Assembly: GCA_030247855.1 (NCBI GenBank)
Contig: JAPDRN010000134.1
Location: forward strand, 1 to 64,000
Length of the DNA: 64,000 bases
From: Knufia peltigerae
Lineage: Eukaryota > Ascomycota > Eurotiomycetes > Chaetothyriales > Trichomeriaceae
Direction: 5' to 3'
Position numbers and translations under genes: made by a program. The notes under the pieces were generated by a model, which ran no database searches, had not been told where the DNA came from, and worked only from the letters and a program-made list of their open reading frames with translations. Below are positions 44,831 to 55,603 of this stretch, piece after piece. The first letter of the stretch is position 1. Every line of letters begins with the position of its first letter.

Positions 44831-45586
44831 CATTGGCTGGTGTTGGTTGTTTTTTTTAGGACGATAGTGTAGAGATTTTGACATACGAGGCTCTAGGTCA
44901 TTGATACCGTGACAATATTGCAGTTGTAACCGTTTCGTCCAGAGTTGCGTTCGACAAATTTAGAATCACCATCGTCGAGTCTGGATGTACTCGGTAATGA
45001 GGCACAGCTTGCGAGAACGGGTGAGCGAGTGAACATTCTCCCGTACCAAGCCTTTTTTTTCTGCGCCCCGAGGCTTCCAAGATGGACCATTACGCGTACG
45101 TACGGGAACGCCCAACGATAGAGGTCAGACTCACTCTCTGGCTGGGCGTGCAAGAGTATAGAAGATTCCTTGAGTTTGAAACGGTTTGTACCTCTCATTT
45201 ACCTTCTTGTCCGTTTCATTTCAACCTGTGAGAACCGTTCAAAGGCTCTTATTTCGATACCTCTGGTACTGTTCTGCGCCGGTTTCAGACTCTTAGCGGA
45301 ATCCGTGCACGTTTGGGTGGCACTGTATTTTCGATAGTCCTTGCCACATTCAACCTCATCTCTCGCCTTTACGATCTCCCTTGACCTCGATTCGTGACAG
45401 TTAAAAAGAAGACATCAATCCTGAGTCCAAAGTCGTTGCGCATCCGAACAAACCACTAGAGGAACCAACAACAACACCCCCCAAACCCTTTCACGCGCAT
45501 CGCTTCCGTTGCTTTGTCGCCTGTACGAGTGCACGAATTCCGCTCGGAACGAAAAGATTTCAAAAGCTTTTGTAAAACAAAAACCA

Positions 45587-45937
45587 ATGGCCGACCCAAA
45601 ATACCCTCCACCTTCATATCCTGCGCCGTCATACGGACAAGGTCAAAATCAAGGCTTCCAGTCGCCCCCACCGGGTGGCATGGTCTACGGCCAAGATCAA
45701 TATGGAGGACAGCAACAGGGTTATTACGGACAACAGGGACCTAACCCCAACTATGGCTACGGGGGACAGCAGGGTTACGGCGGAGGACCGCCTCAGGGCG
45801 GACCGGGATATGGCTACGGTTACCAACAACAGCCAAACGTGGTGTATGAGCGCGACAGGGGAATGGGCGGCGGCGGCATCTGCGCCGGTCTGTTGGCTGG
45901 ATTGGCGTGTTGTTGCTGCTTGGATTGTCTGTTTTAA
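45587..45937 (+). CDS. CYSTM/XYPPX-repeat small membrane-associated protein
   Basis: A 116-residue protein. Residues 1-88 are a Pro/Tyr/Gln/Gly low-complexity region with repeated YPPPSYPAPSY and GYGGQQGYGG units. The end is GGGGICAGLLAGLACCCCLDCLF, a cysteine-rich transmembrane (CYSTM) module seen in small stress-related tail-anchored proteins of eukaryotes, whose cysteines are thought to be palmitoylated or metal/redox active. ATG 45587 (ACCAATGG context) is the first in-frame ATG. Single exon. A long CT-rich leader precedes it. Function in the family is poorly defined (metal or general stress tolerance). Confidence 0.8.
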   Translation: MADPKYPPPSYPAPSYGQGQNQGFQSPPPGGMVYGQDQYGGQQQGYYGQQGPNPNYGYGGQQGYGGGPPQGGPGYGYGYQQQPNVVYERDRGMGGGGICAGLLAGLACCCCLDCLF

Positions 45938-46520
45938 AGAGTCGAACTGTACGTCTCGGTTTCATGCGTTTTGGCGGATTCACAGAATACTCGAACTCGA
46001 TGCCGTGTCGTGGTGGGGTGATAGCGGGAATGTCAAATGCCCGGTTTCAGCTCACGCCAACATGTGCTTGATATCCTAACGTGCTTGATGAAGATTGTGC
46101 TTTGGTGCATAGCGAGGATATGGGATGGCTTGGTCTTCTGGGATTTGGCTTTGTTGTTGTTATACTGTATACATAACCACTGGAATATATTGAATTTCAA
46201 TTGAGTGCATCTTGCTCCCGGTTTGACCCGATAGTAGTCTTGATAGCCTCGATCAGCATAGGTACGAGGAGTCTGGCTTCAGAGCCATATATACGGACTA
46301 CTTCAAAGTTACTACATTGTACGATGATATTCAACCTGGCAAGATAGTCTCATGTCCACGACAAACAGCGTGTACGACAACTGAAAAAGAACTCGTGACT
46401 CATTCTTCATTAAGCGTGTTCATCCAGAAGTCATACATCCCTACCTGTACTGTGCTTCCGATAATTCGAGTTTATATCATCGTCTCGGTGTCGGTAAACC
46501 CTCGGGTGGGGCCTTCGTGC
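45938..46520. other. Convergent 3' intergenic region, CYSTM gene / Ras-like gene
   Basis: About 580 bases, no gene seen; moderately AT-rich around 46140-46210. Confidence 0.5.
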
Positions 46521-47239
46521 TCACATCACACAGCAATCACCCTGTTGACTCAGCCCACCGTTCTCCGTAGTCGTCCTCGCTGCTGTGCGTGTAATGTCCT
46601 CCAGGACCTCCCACATCAATTCTCCCGTGACGGCACTGCACTCGGCGTACCGGTCGCAGCGCATCTCTTGAGCGGCACGCAGACCCTCTTGCGGCATCAC
46701 ACTCTCAAACGTGCCATCCTCCAGACGATCCTCGGTTCGTTCGTCCCTTTTCAGACCTAACAGCATGACCGGCATCTCGTGCTCGAGCTCGTCGTAGTGC
46801 ATCGACAGTTGCTTGCGCCAGTAGTATTGCGCATTGTGGAGCGATTCGCGCGAGGAGATGGAGAAGGCGATGATTGTGAATGCGGGTTTCGCAGGAAACG
46901 CATCGATGAACAAAGTGGATGTGGATGGGTGAATGCGGAACCTGTATGGCCGGTTGAACAACGTCACGTCGAATGCCAACGGCGGCACGACCACGGGTCT
47001 AGAAGGGGCGGATAGATCGAGCTTGCCATTGCGGACGTGCTCAAGCCGGCTATAGCGGTGACAGATGGAAGGGTTAGTTGTTATTCCTTCGTGTACAGGG
47101 GAGGGCTGTATAGGCATGAACGGAAGGTCAAAGAAAGTCCCTACGACAAGAATGTGGTTTTGCCAACGCCAGGACTGCCGAGGAAGAGAATGTCGGCGGC
47201 GGGTATGGGCCTCTCCTCATCCCTAACCACTGCGGACAT
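46521..47239 (-). CDS. Atypical Ras-superfamily GTPase with CAAX box (CCVM)
   Basis: Two exons, 47239-47148 and 47049-46521 (minus), giving 206 residues. G1 is LFLGSPGVGKTTFF, G4 is MLLGLKRDER (Rho-like LK.D form) and G5 is ECSAVTGEL. The protein ends GDCCVM, a CAAX box predicting farnesylation. The G3 switch-II motif (D-x-x-G, usually WDTAGQE) is missing: at its place the sequence reads STLFIDAFPAKP after a strand RPYRFRIHPS, and no clear switch-I Thr is seen. Hydrolysis or nucleotide cycling may therefore be altered. The 98-nt intron has donor GTCGTA (weak), branch ACTAACC and acceptor CTATAG; unspliced reading stops directly after the P-loop. The superfamily is clear from G1, G4 and G5; the subfamily is not one I can name. 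Confidence 0.82.
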
Positions 47240-47982
47240 GAATGGAAATTGACGCGATATTGGACATGTGGTGCCGGTGAGTGGAAGAGCTACGGAGGTT
47301 GTCCTGCGCATGGGTACTCCATCCTTGATATAGATGTAGATGGAAGAAGCAAGTCAAGAAAGAATCACAAGATAAAAACGAACCTCAGCCTGATCACATG
47401 ACGAGGCTGAATCAGAAGCACTTGCAATTCAAAATCGGTCGACGATTACAACTCATGTAGAAAACCACCAGGAACCAGGGCGATCTTCGGCTCTCGTGCC
47501 GTGGAGTTTGAGTCTGAGACGATTCTGACTTGCTCAAGACAGCTTTTTCACTTGCCGTCATGAACGATGGACACCACTCCAACGGCATCAACATCTCCCT
47601 TTGGGGAAGCCTACTGCGGCATTGCTCGGACGTACACGTCCCCAGCCTATTTGGACCAATGGATACTCGTAGCGCAAACGACGCTTTGCTCAAGTTCAAC
47701 TTACAGTGTTTGGGCTCTCGCCTGACGACGTTGACTAAGCTGTCTGCATTCTCATTCAGGGTCCAGGGCGTCCTCATCTGCTCCTTGCTTGAAACGGCAT
47801 GCCCTCTCATCCTTAGCCTCGAGGCTGACGCCATTGCAGGCTACGTTGCAGGAGCGGCCTAGCTATGCATATGTTGAGACACTCGACAGAACCAGACCGC
47901 AACACGGCAGGGTGGACCTCTAAAGAGGACAAAGTCCCGTACTTTGCCTCGGGTTCTTCCTTGACCACCGCAGGAAAAAGTG
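47240..47982. other. Intergenic: Ras-like gene promoter and Zn2Cys6 gene 3' region
   Basis: No supportable gene. A 100-codon ATG-initiated frame at 47560-47862 (plus) has unremarkable composition and no recognised domain, and a similar-length frame opposes it. Confidence 0.45.
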
Positions 47983-50476
47983 TCATCCCATATCGTATGT
48001 AGTCTCAGGATCCGGCCACTGAAAATCGTTTGGAAGCTCGAAAAGACTTTCCCATGTTACATTTGGCCATCCAATTGTGTTGTACATTGGCATGTCTGCC
48101 GCGCCTTCTGCTGAAACGCCCGTTGGAGGATTCATTGATCCCTGGAAGGCTATCGCTTCAATGTTCTCATTCTCTTGCCTTGGACAATATTGCTCGTTGT
48201 TTTCGATGCGTGCACCTGTGGCCCCTGAACCACACCGTCTGGAAGAACTCGCGGCTCTTAGTACAGGGGTCGGTGGTAGTACGACCAGAGGACTGTTTTC
48301 ATCATTATTCCACACTCGCAGTGGTTGATGTCGTGCTTCATACAACATGTTGATCAGTTCATACATGCGATCTGATGCAATCCCCCATGGTTGCATTTCC
48401 TGCATCAGATTTAACGTCGTTTGGACTTGTCGGTGGCACTCTTCGCGAACTTGTCGAACCTGGTCTATCGCCTGTGCCGGGGCACGAAACTGCCCGTGGC
48501 CTCGGTGAAATGCTGAGGCAGTTTCAGGATCCTCGCGGAAAGTATACAGACAGACCAAAGGCACCATGCAGACCTGTAGTAGGTTCCAGGTTGCCGGCCA
48601 AGCAATGTATTGATTAGGAGTCTCCACGGTCCGCGATCGGGCTGATTCGATCAATTCGCCTGCCAACGTCAGGCACTTCCGAATGCACAATCGTTGGTCC
48701 GGCGTTAGTTGATGGTACGGAGTTCTACGCAAAACAGCCTCCATAAGGACTGGCCGGTACAGCGTTATGCGAAGAATGAGGTATCGCCATCGTATTGTTA
48801 CACATGGCTGTACAAACGCATGGGATATAGATGGCTCTGTACGTCCAGTAAAAGTGTGTTTGAATGCGGGTACGCCTCCTGCTAAACCATGAAACTCTCC
48901 CGGTAGTCCTTCGTACCAGTCGACGAGATGCGCGTCCAGGCCGAGGAGCTCAGCAAAGGATAAGGGCGTCGGTGTGGCCAATCTAGCCTGGGTTTCAGTC
49001 ATGATCCGGGAGAAGGCGATGGTGATGCCCAGTAGCGATGCCAAACACAAAGGTTTGTCATAAGTCCGGTTTGGCTAAAGAGAAATTGATATCAGTGTCA
49101 TCTCTGGGAAGCACAATGCCCGGACTTACCTCTTGCAGCATGCCTCCGGGATGCCTTACCTCACTATCGAAGATACTTCCGTCCAGGTTGCGTCCAAGGG
49201 TTACTGCTTCGGCTGCATCTAGGACCACTAGATTCCACCAAATGGTGCGTCTCAGCTCCTGGCTCACATCTGTTTGTCCTGGGATTGGGGTCTCCTTGTG
49301 AACACCCAAGGCATATGCCATACGGAATGCAACCCCGAGAAGCGCGGAAGCAAGATTCGGACGGTTTCGATAGTGGCAATACCACCCAGCCATCAACATC
49401 AATGCTTGCAGAAACTCCACACTCTTGTGCCCGAGGGCTTCGAGGTCAAGGTAAGATTTGGCAACATTGTAATATGTCATGTGCTCTTTAGACTCGGTCT
49501 TTGTGCAGCCTAGTGAGCCCAGGGCCAAGACTGTATTCAAGAGACACAACCATGGAGGATCAGTTCGATGGCCAGATAATGCCGTTTCTCGAAACGTTGC
49601 TTCGTCGATTATGGCTGTAGTAGGATGGACCCAATGAAAATACGCGTCGATCAGCGCTGTCATCCGATCGGTCAGCGGCATTGGAGCGTGGCGGGATGAA
49701 GAACCGGAGGAAGAGTTAGGAACACTGCGTGGAGGACTCTGGTATTGAGCGCTTTTCTCTAGAGAGTCTGGTGCGATCCGAAGAATTGTGCGAAACATTT
49801 GCATAGTCGACGAAGGCCCGACATATGAGGAAGCGTGAGAATCAGTCGTCGATACTGCATTCACGTCGTCACCAGTATCTGATACATTGTCATCGGCGGA
49901 TTCGTGATGACCATCGCTCTCACTTGGAGAGTTCTCTGGCTGTCCTTGATGCTCCTTGGATCCTTGTGAAGCTGCGAGGGCTACCGCGGCGGGAACGTTC
50001 ACATTCGTTTCATGCGACACGACGGATCTCTTGCCCGTTCTTTTCTGCTGGGACGAAGGAAGATTGGGACTTTGCTCAGCCTCACTTGAGGTGATTGTTG
50101 CAATAACACGCTCCACAAGCTGTTGACTAGATAATCCCTCGAGAGCATCGATAGATTCCGAGGGCAACAGCTTCGTCAAGATATTAGTGGTTGTTTCGAG
50201 CCTTTTGCGCACATAGTCGAAATTCTTGCGATTGACACCTAGTGCAGGCTGGGTGAATGGATATTTGCAACGTTCGGGTTGTTTGTACCACTGGCAAGAA
50301 TAGCACGGATGACTGCCGTCGCATTTCACTTTCCGCCGTTTACACTCCGTACATGCTGTCTTGATGCGAGGGTCCCTGCCTACCTGCGCCAGTGGAGGTC
50401 GTTTCGCTGCGCCGGATCGACCATCATGGATGGAGAATTGATGCTGATGAAGTGCCTGAGATCCTTCGGAAGCCAT
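47983..50476 (-). CDS. Zn2Cys6 transcription factor with fungal-specific middle domain
   Basis: Two exons, 50476-49130 and 49074-47983 (minus), giving 812 residues. The binuclear zinc cluster is C42-x2-C45-x6-C52-x5-C58-x2-C61-x8-C70, preceded by a basic start and followed by a linker. The fungal_trans middle homology region spans about 275-480 (AYFHWVHPTTAIID to ELRRTIWWNLVVLDAAEAVTLGR). A Ser-rich acidic region lies between them. The intron (55 nt, GTAAGT donor, TTTAG acceptor) joins MLQE to PNRTYDKPLCLASLLG; another in-frame donor (GTAAGG) 30 bases earlier could give a product ten residues shorter. ATG 50476 is the first true ATG; 50506 would be GTG. It is divergent from the sugar porter gene across 890 bases, which suggests, but does not prove, that it controls it. 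Confidence 0.92.
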
Positions 50477-51366
50477 GAGTGATCCTTCCAGATCTTGTAC
50501 ACGCACAGAACATGATCAGTGGAAATTTAGAGTGTCGGGCTGATAAACGTCAAAATCCTCGAAGCACACGCAGGAAGGGCCACTATGACTGATATCCTGC
50601 CTGATGTTGGTGATCTGACTTTCTCCTCTGAACCAGCAGCAGCATTCAGGCGTCCATGATTGACTGAGGTGGCAACTTTGGGATAGCACTCGTGCGATTT
50701 GCGGTCGCGAAAACTTCTCTCATTATTGAGATCCATCCAACCAATGTTGCTTGGATGGCGGCCACTAGCAGTCGAGATATGAAGGTCTTAGGTCTTACCT
50801 GGTCAGATCATTACTTCAGCAAAAGAGGGAACCCAATCCAATGGACCCATAAGGCTCTCCACATCCAACGGCGCCCGTTTAACATGGGGCATTTCCCCCT
50901 TATTTCTCTCGAAGCATCCTTTGTCAGCCAATTGACCCAAGGCGATGCTTCCCTTTCTTGTGCCCAGAGTTTAATACCCTGCAAAGCTATCGCTTACGCT
51001 GCTGTCTTTGACACGGAATGCAACATCCTTGTCGTATTTGCACTGATTCTCGCTTTCAAAACATCTACCGCTGAATGTACGGAATAGCCTCACACAATAC
51101 TGCTATCAACGTCTTGGAACATCTGCATCCCAAGATAACCAAGGTCACTTACCGTTACCATGGTTCTATGGCCTTATCATGGCCGACGGGGAGCCGGTAA
51201 CACAGATATATGTGCTTTCGTCAGTTGTTACATGAGGACGAGATCCGCCCCATAATCCACCAGAGGTTGGAGTGTCCGGAGATCTCACGACGGTCGAGAC
51301 AGTCAAACTATCCTATGCGCATGCTCCGTATTATAGCACGTCCGCAGACAAAGTCAAGCTAGCAAC
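50477..51366. other. Divergent promoter region, Zn2Cys6 regulator and sugar porter
   Basis: About 890 bases. No gene supportable. It contains the inverted triplet CGG-N4-CCG (51187-51196) and a TATTATAG element near 51331, about 30 bases upstream of the porter ATG. Confidence 0.55.
51187..51196. promoter_or_regulatory. CGG-N4-CCG inverted triplet, candidate Zn2Cys6 binding site
   Basis: Inverted CGG triplets with a 4-bp spacer, about 170 bases upstream of the sugar porter start. Zn2Cys6 dimers bind inverted, everted or direct CGG pairs with factor-specific spacing. The match is short, so chance is quite possible. Confidence 0.3.
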
Positions 51367-53249
51367 ATGGCGGACACGAAGATAGACGCCACCAAAGGCT
51401 TCAGTGAGGATCACAGTGGCGACATCCGGGAGCGGTCGAAAGTGGCCACGGACATTGAACACTCTCTAGGGGTGATCGAAGCCGTCAAGCTTTATCCCAT
51501 GGCCGTCCTCTGGGCCACGCTCTTCGCCTGGTCTCTCGTCATGGTTGGGTATGATTCGGGTATAATCTACAGCTTCTATGCTCTTCCCGCCTTTGTCAAA
51601 AAGTACGGCACCTACTACGGTCCAGACATCGGCTACGAAGTGTCTGCAAAATGGCAAAACGTCCTCGGGATGGGAACTCCGGTCGGCCAGTTCCTCGGTG
51701 CTTTCACTGCGTCCTGGCCCATGGAACGGTGGGGTCGGAAGAAGGTCTTTTGGGCGTCCCTGTTCTTCACCACGGCCTGGATCTTTCTGCAAATGTTCGC
51801 AAACAACATCCATACTTTGGCCGCCGGGGAATTCCTGGCCGGCATCATGTATGGAACGTATGTTGTCTTGGCCCCAACCTATGCATCAGAGGTTTGCCCG
51901 TTGGCACTTCGTGGCATTCTCAATGCTGGTATGAATCTGGTACGTTTCTACATACCTCCGGCCCATAGTCTATGTCTACCACGCTCGTATTGACTTGTTC
52001 TGTTCTCAGGCATATGTTATTGGTCAGTTCGTGGCAGCAGGTGTAGGCAAAGGTGTCGCGACCAGGACGGATCAATGGGCTTACCGAATCCCTGTAAGTT
52101 GTCTCAGGCTTTGTGTACATGACTTTGTGTGGTAGTTCTGTTTTGGTACCATTACCCCGTTATGTCAACGTCCTGACGAAAGCTTCAGTTTGCTGTCCAA
52201 TGGATATGGATCCCATTCCTCGCTGGTGGCCTCTTCTTCGCTCCCGAGAGTCCCTGGTGGTACGTGATCGGTATTTTTTTGTCAACTCCTTCAACCCAAG
52301 GCGTCCATTCCAGATTCTTGATGCTTTTATCTGATTCTCAAAAAGTCACTTGCCCCGACATTTTGTATCTTCTGACGAAATTGATTGCAGGCTGGTCCGT
52401 AAAGGTCGTGTCGAAGAAGCCGAGGCGGTCCTGAAACGTCTGGCTCGAGACTCCCCGAAAGTCGACGTCAAGGCGACCCTGGCCAACATCCAAGAGACCA
52501 CCATGCACGAAATCGAGGTGGAAAAGGACACGACGTACATTGAATGTTTTCGAGACTCGAACCGCCGACGTACCGAAGTGGCCATCATGGTGCAGATCTG
52601 GCAGGTCATCACTGGGATATCATTGATCGGGTACGCAACCTACTTTTTCGAACTGGCTGGGCTCCCAGTATCTGCGGCGTTCGACATGGGAGTGGGCAAC
52701 ACGGCGATCGGGTTCGTGGCGACCTGTTCCTCTTGGGTCTTCATGTCGTACTTTGGCCGACGCACCATCTTCATGTACGGCGTGGCGGGCATGTGTGTCG
52801 CTCTTTTCATCATCGGTGGTCTGGACTGCGCACCCAAATACGACTCCCGTCCGGGGTTCGCTTGGGCTCAGGCGGCATTGCTCGACGTCCTCACGTTTGT
52901 GTTTCAAGGCACCGTGGGACCCGTCAATTTTGTCATCTTTGCAGAAATCGGCGCAACCCGGTTACGATCCCAGACCGTCGCCCTGGCCACGAGCAGCGGG
53001 TCGATCGCCCAGATCATCATGACCGTGGTGATCCCCTACATGCTCAACGCCTCGTCGGGCAACTGGAGAGGCAAGACCGGCTTCTTTTTCGGGGGCATCA
53101 GCGCCCTGGCGACCGTGTGGTGCTATTTTCGACTGCCAGAAACGAAGGGCAGGACGTTCGAGGAGTTGGATTACATGTTTGAAGCGCGAGTCCCACCGAG
53201 GATGTTCAAAGATTACAAGATTATGGATTCTCGGGAAGTTGAAGCTTGA
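51367..53249 (+). CDS. MFS sugar porter, maltose/alpha-glucoside permease type
   Basis: Four exons, 51367-51939, 52010-52093, 52189-52259 and 52391-53249, giving 528 residues with 12 predicted helices. Typical sugar-porter features: the N-terminal GYDSGIIYSFYALPAF, ERWGRKK in loop 2-3, PESPWWLVRKGRVEEA after helix 6, FGRRT in loop 8-9, and PETKGRTFEELDYMFEARVPPRMF at the end of helix 12. The last two blocks are close to fungal alpha-glucoside:H+ symporters, so the likely substrate is a di- or trisaccharide taken up at the plasma membrane. Introns are 70, 95 and 131 nt with GTACGT, GTAAGT and GTACGT donors and CAG acceptors; each restores a conserved motif. It is paired with the divergent Zn2Cys6 gene. 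Transport specificity is an inference from family. Confidence 0.93.
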
Positions 53250-53692
53250 GGCCATGGGAATTTCATTTGAACCATGAGTACCTCCTGGTCCGGGTGACTC
53301 CGGCTCCATTGTGTGGAATGCTGCTATACTTTCGAGACCAGATTGCCAGTCATATCTGAATCATGCAGGGACTCGAGGTCCTTCCCCACAACATACACCC
53401 TTTTCTTCCAACATGCGCACCAGAACAATGATATCTGGACAGAAGAAGCGGTTGCTTGTTTGGTCTTTGGAACTTGTTGCTTGCTTGCTTGTTTGGTTAT
53501 CACTCCTCGGTCTTTTTACTGTTTAATGTACCAGGTTGGGGATTCTGGTACATCACTTCGATAGCCTCGCTTTGCTGACAGGAGGCCTCTTTGTTCTTGA
53601 TTTTTTTATAAAGCTAAGCTCTTCGCTGCTGTCGTTGTCGTCTGACGGGTCGACGGTTCTAGTGTTCTTGTGTCGATTCAATGCTTTTTCTT
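53250..53692. other. Convergent 3' intergenic region
   Basis: About 440 bases between the porter and the Dabb gene; no gene seen. Confidence 0.5.
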
Positions 53693-54067
53693 TCAGACCT
53701 GTCCTCGTTTGAAATCCACGACCATGACATCCTCCACCACGCCCGTCAAATCGTCCACCCCGAACCTCTTGTGTACGGGATCCCCGTTGACGTACCAGTC
53801 GCGGTCGTGCTCGTTTTCGAACTCGAGCATGAACACATGGCTGTACCCCTTTTGCAGACTCTCGATGCTGATGTCCCGCCCACCCGTGAAGGAACGTATG
53901 TACGGTCTTTGTGTGACGGGGGAGAGACAGGCGGATTGCAGCGACAAAAACTTTTTGGATATGGCGGCGCGTTTTTCGTCGCTGACGGTCGGGTAGAAGC
54001 GGAAATGGACGATGTGAACGATGGGCGACGGCGGAGGAGGAGAACGAGAAAGTGTGATTGATCCCAT
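53693..54067 (-). CDS. Stress-responsive A/B barrel (Dabb) domain protein
   Basis: A 124-residue single-domain protein. It shows the dimeric alpha/beta-barrel pattern: strand VHIVHFRFYP, helix DEKRAAISKKFLSLQ, then SFTGGRDISIESLQKGYSHVFMLEFENEHDRDWYVNGDPVHKRF and the final strand VEDVMVVDFKRG. The central GYSHVFMLEFEN and the late HKRF segment are the usual conserved parts. Dabb proteins include stress-induced plant proteins and small cyclases acting on polyketide chains; many fungal ones have no known role. ATG 54067 is chosen, since the longer frame to 54142 begins with TTG. No intron. It is convergent with the sugar porter and near a dioxygenase. Confidence 0.85.
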   Translation of the reverse strand: MGSITLSRSPPPPSPIVHIVHFRFYPTVSDEKRAAISKKFLSLQSACLSPVTQRPYIRSFTGGRDISIESLQKGYSHVFMLEFENEHDRDWYVNGDPVHKRFGVDDLTGVVEDVMVVDFKRGQV

Positions 54068-55603
54068 CACTGAGAACCGTGCGAGTACCGTGTACGGGTA
54101 GCTATTACTGACCTCTGACTCTCGTGACAGACAGTGTGACAATTCAACAGTGTTGTCGACGTGTTAGAATATATGTCTTCGCCCCCACGATGGTCAATAA
54201 GGCAGGCCTTTGAGAGGGGGGGGCGCCTCAAGAGTCAAGAAGCCTCGGGATGTGCCATTACTGATCAAGATCCTTGGAGTAAAGTGAATCGTGCTTCATG
54301 AATCGAGGTCGTCCGGGTACAGTCCGTAAGGGAGATCCGATATGTGAGTCCTTTCAATGTACTACCTACCGGCCCAGGAGATAGTAGACGAGAGTTTAGT
54401 ACAGCGGTGACAATCCAGGAGTGCTGCAACAGTGCGACAAGGAAACAAGGCAACACAGTAGTAGTGGTGGTGTTATACGTACTACACAGTGACGCTGTCG
54501 GCCTCACCCGGTTGACGACAGGGTCCCGCTGTGGATCCTCTCGTTGGTTCTTTTTGGGGGGGTAACTTACCAGGTTAGGTAGGTGTTATGGATCTTGGAC
54601 ACGGATGAGAAGTACACTTGTTCCGTACAATGGACCTTTTTTGGATTGTGCTGGAAAGCTTCTTCTTCTTCTCCTTCGAAGACGAAAAAGCCACAACTTT
54701 TGAATTCACCCATCCGTTGCTGTTGCCAGTCCGGTTTGTGGCCTCGGGGTATGACCGTGAGGCTGAAAAGGATGATCAGAGGATTCCATAAACATTTCCC
54801 CATCATGAGAAAGGTTCACCAGGCTAGCAGGGTAGAAAAAGAAAAGGACAGAAGTGATGGGACGGTCGGGAAGACTAGAAAGTCCGACAGACCAGAGCCG
54901 ACGAGGCTTGAAATGTTGGCAAGGGTGGAAGATGTAGGCGAGCTGGCGTGAGGCAGGTGATTGATGGGTACGAATAACGAAGACCATGCAGGACATTAGG
55001 CTGCCACCTTGCGTCCTGCTTGGTCTGGGGGTTCGTGTTAGATACTGTTCCAATCAACTAGGTACGGTAGAATCTTCATGTCGTACCTTTACCATATGGA
55101 GTAAACGCTTAATGACAGAAGTCTGTACGTAGCCACGGATAGAAGCGAGAGGGATGAAGCCAATAACCAATCTTCTCACCTGACATCTCGTAGCTTAGCT
55201 TCGATCAAGAGACACTAACGGCCATGGAGAGGGCGCTGGTCATGGCAGGGGTACTGTAGGGAGCAAAAGTCCAATCCAATCCGCGAGAGGACCGAGACAA
55301 ACGGCTGCTTTGCACAAGGGTTCCGTGTCACAACAAGATATTTGCTGAATTCGGACATCAGTCTTTTTCCATGACTTGGTGCATTACAGAATCCCGCGGA
55401 CGACGTACAGTGTCGCCTGCGCATTCGGCATTCGACAACTGCCTTTTCGAAGTTTGGGAAAGGAGGTTGTCCTTTTTGATAGGGTAATGAAGCAAGCAGA
55501 CCGCAGGATGTCGCATGCACTGTCGACAACGAGATATTTGTGTAGAATTCGATCGACTCGACTCGACTCTGGTTACCAGATGGGTCAACATTCGTTGCCA
55601 AGT
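54068..55603. other. Intergenic: Dabb gene promoter and dioxygenase 3' region
   Basis: 1.5 kb, no supportable gene. A weak, basic open frame at 54583-54951 (plus) starts with GTG. A GTTAGGTAGGT word occurs near 54573, as in other intergenic stretches. Confidence 0.5.

Larger units (their letters stand above)
38902..45586. other. Long gene-poor region (6.7 kb)
   Basis: Nothing I can support as a gene on either strand; the longest frame (42468-42917) is low-complexity and shadowed on the other strand. Contents seen: a CA/CG dinucleotide microsatellite (41453-41515), CTCTCTCCATCC repeats (41216-41250), a ten-C run near 42270, two CACGTG boxes 32 bases apart (43451, 43483), and an inverted repeat of the recurrent octamer (44802-44830). 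The last ~200 bases are probably the leader of the CYSTM gene. Confidence 0.55.
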
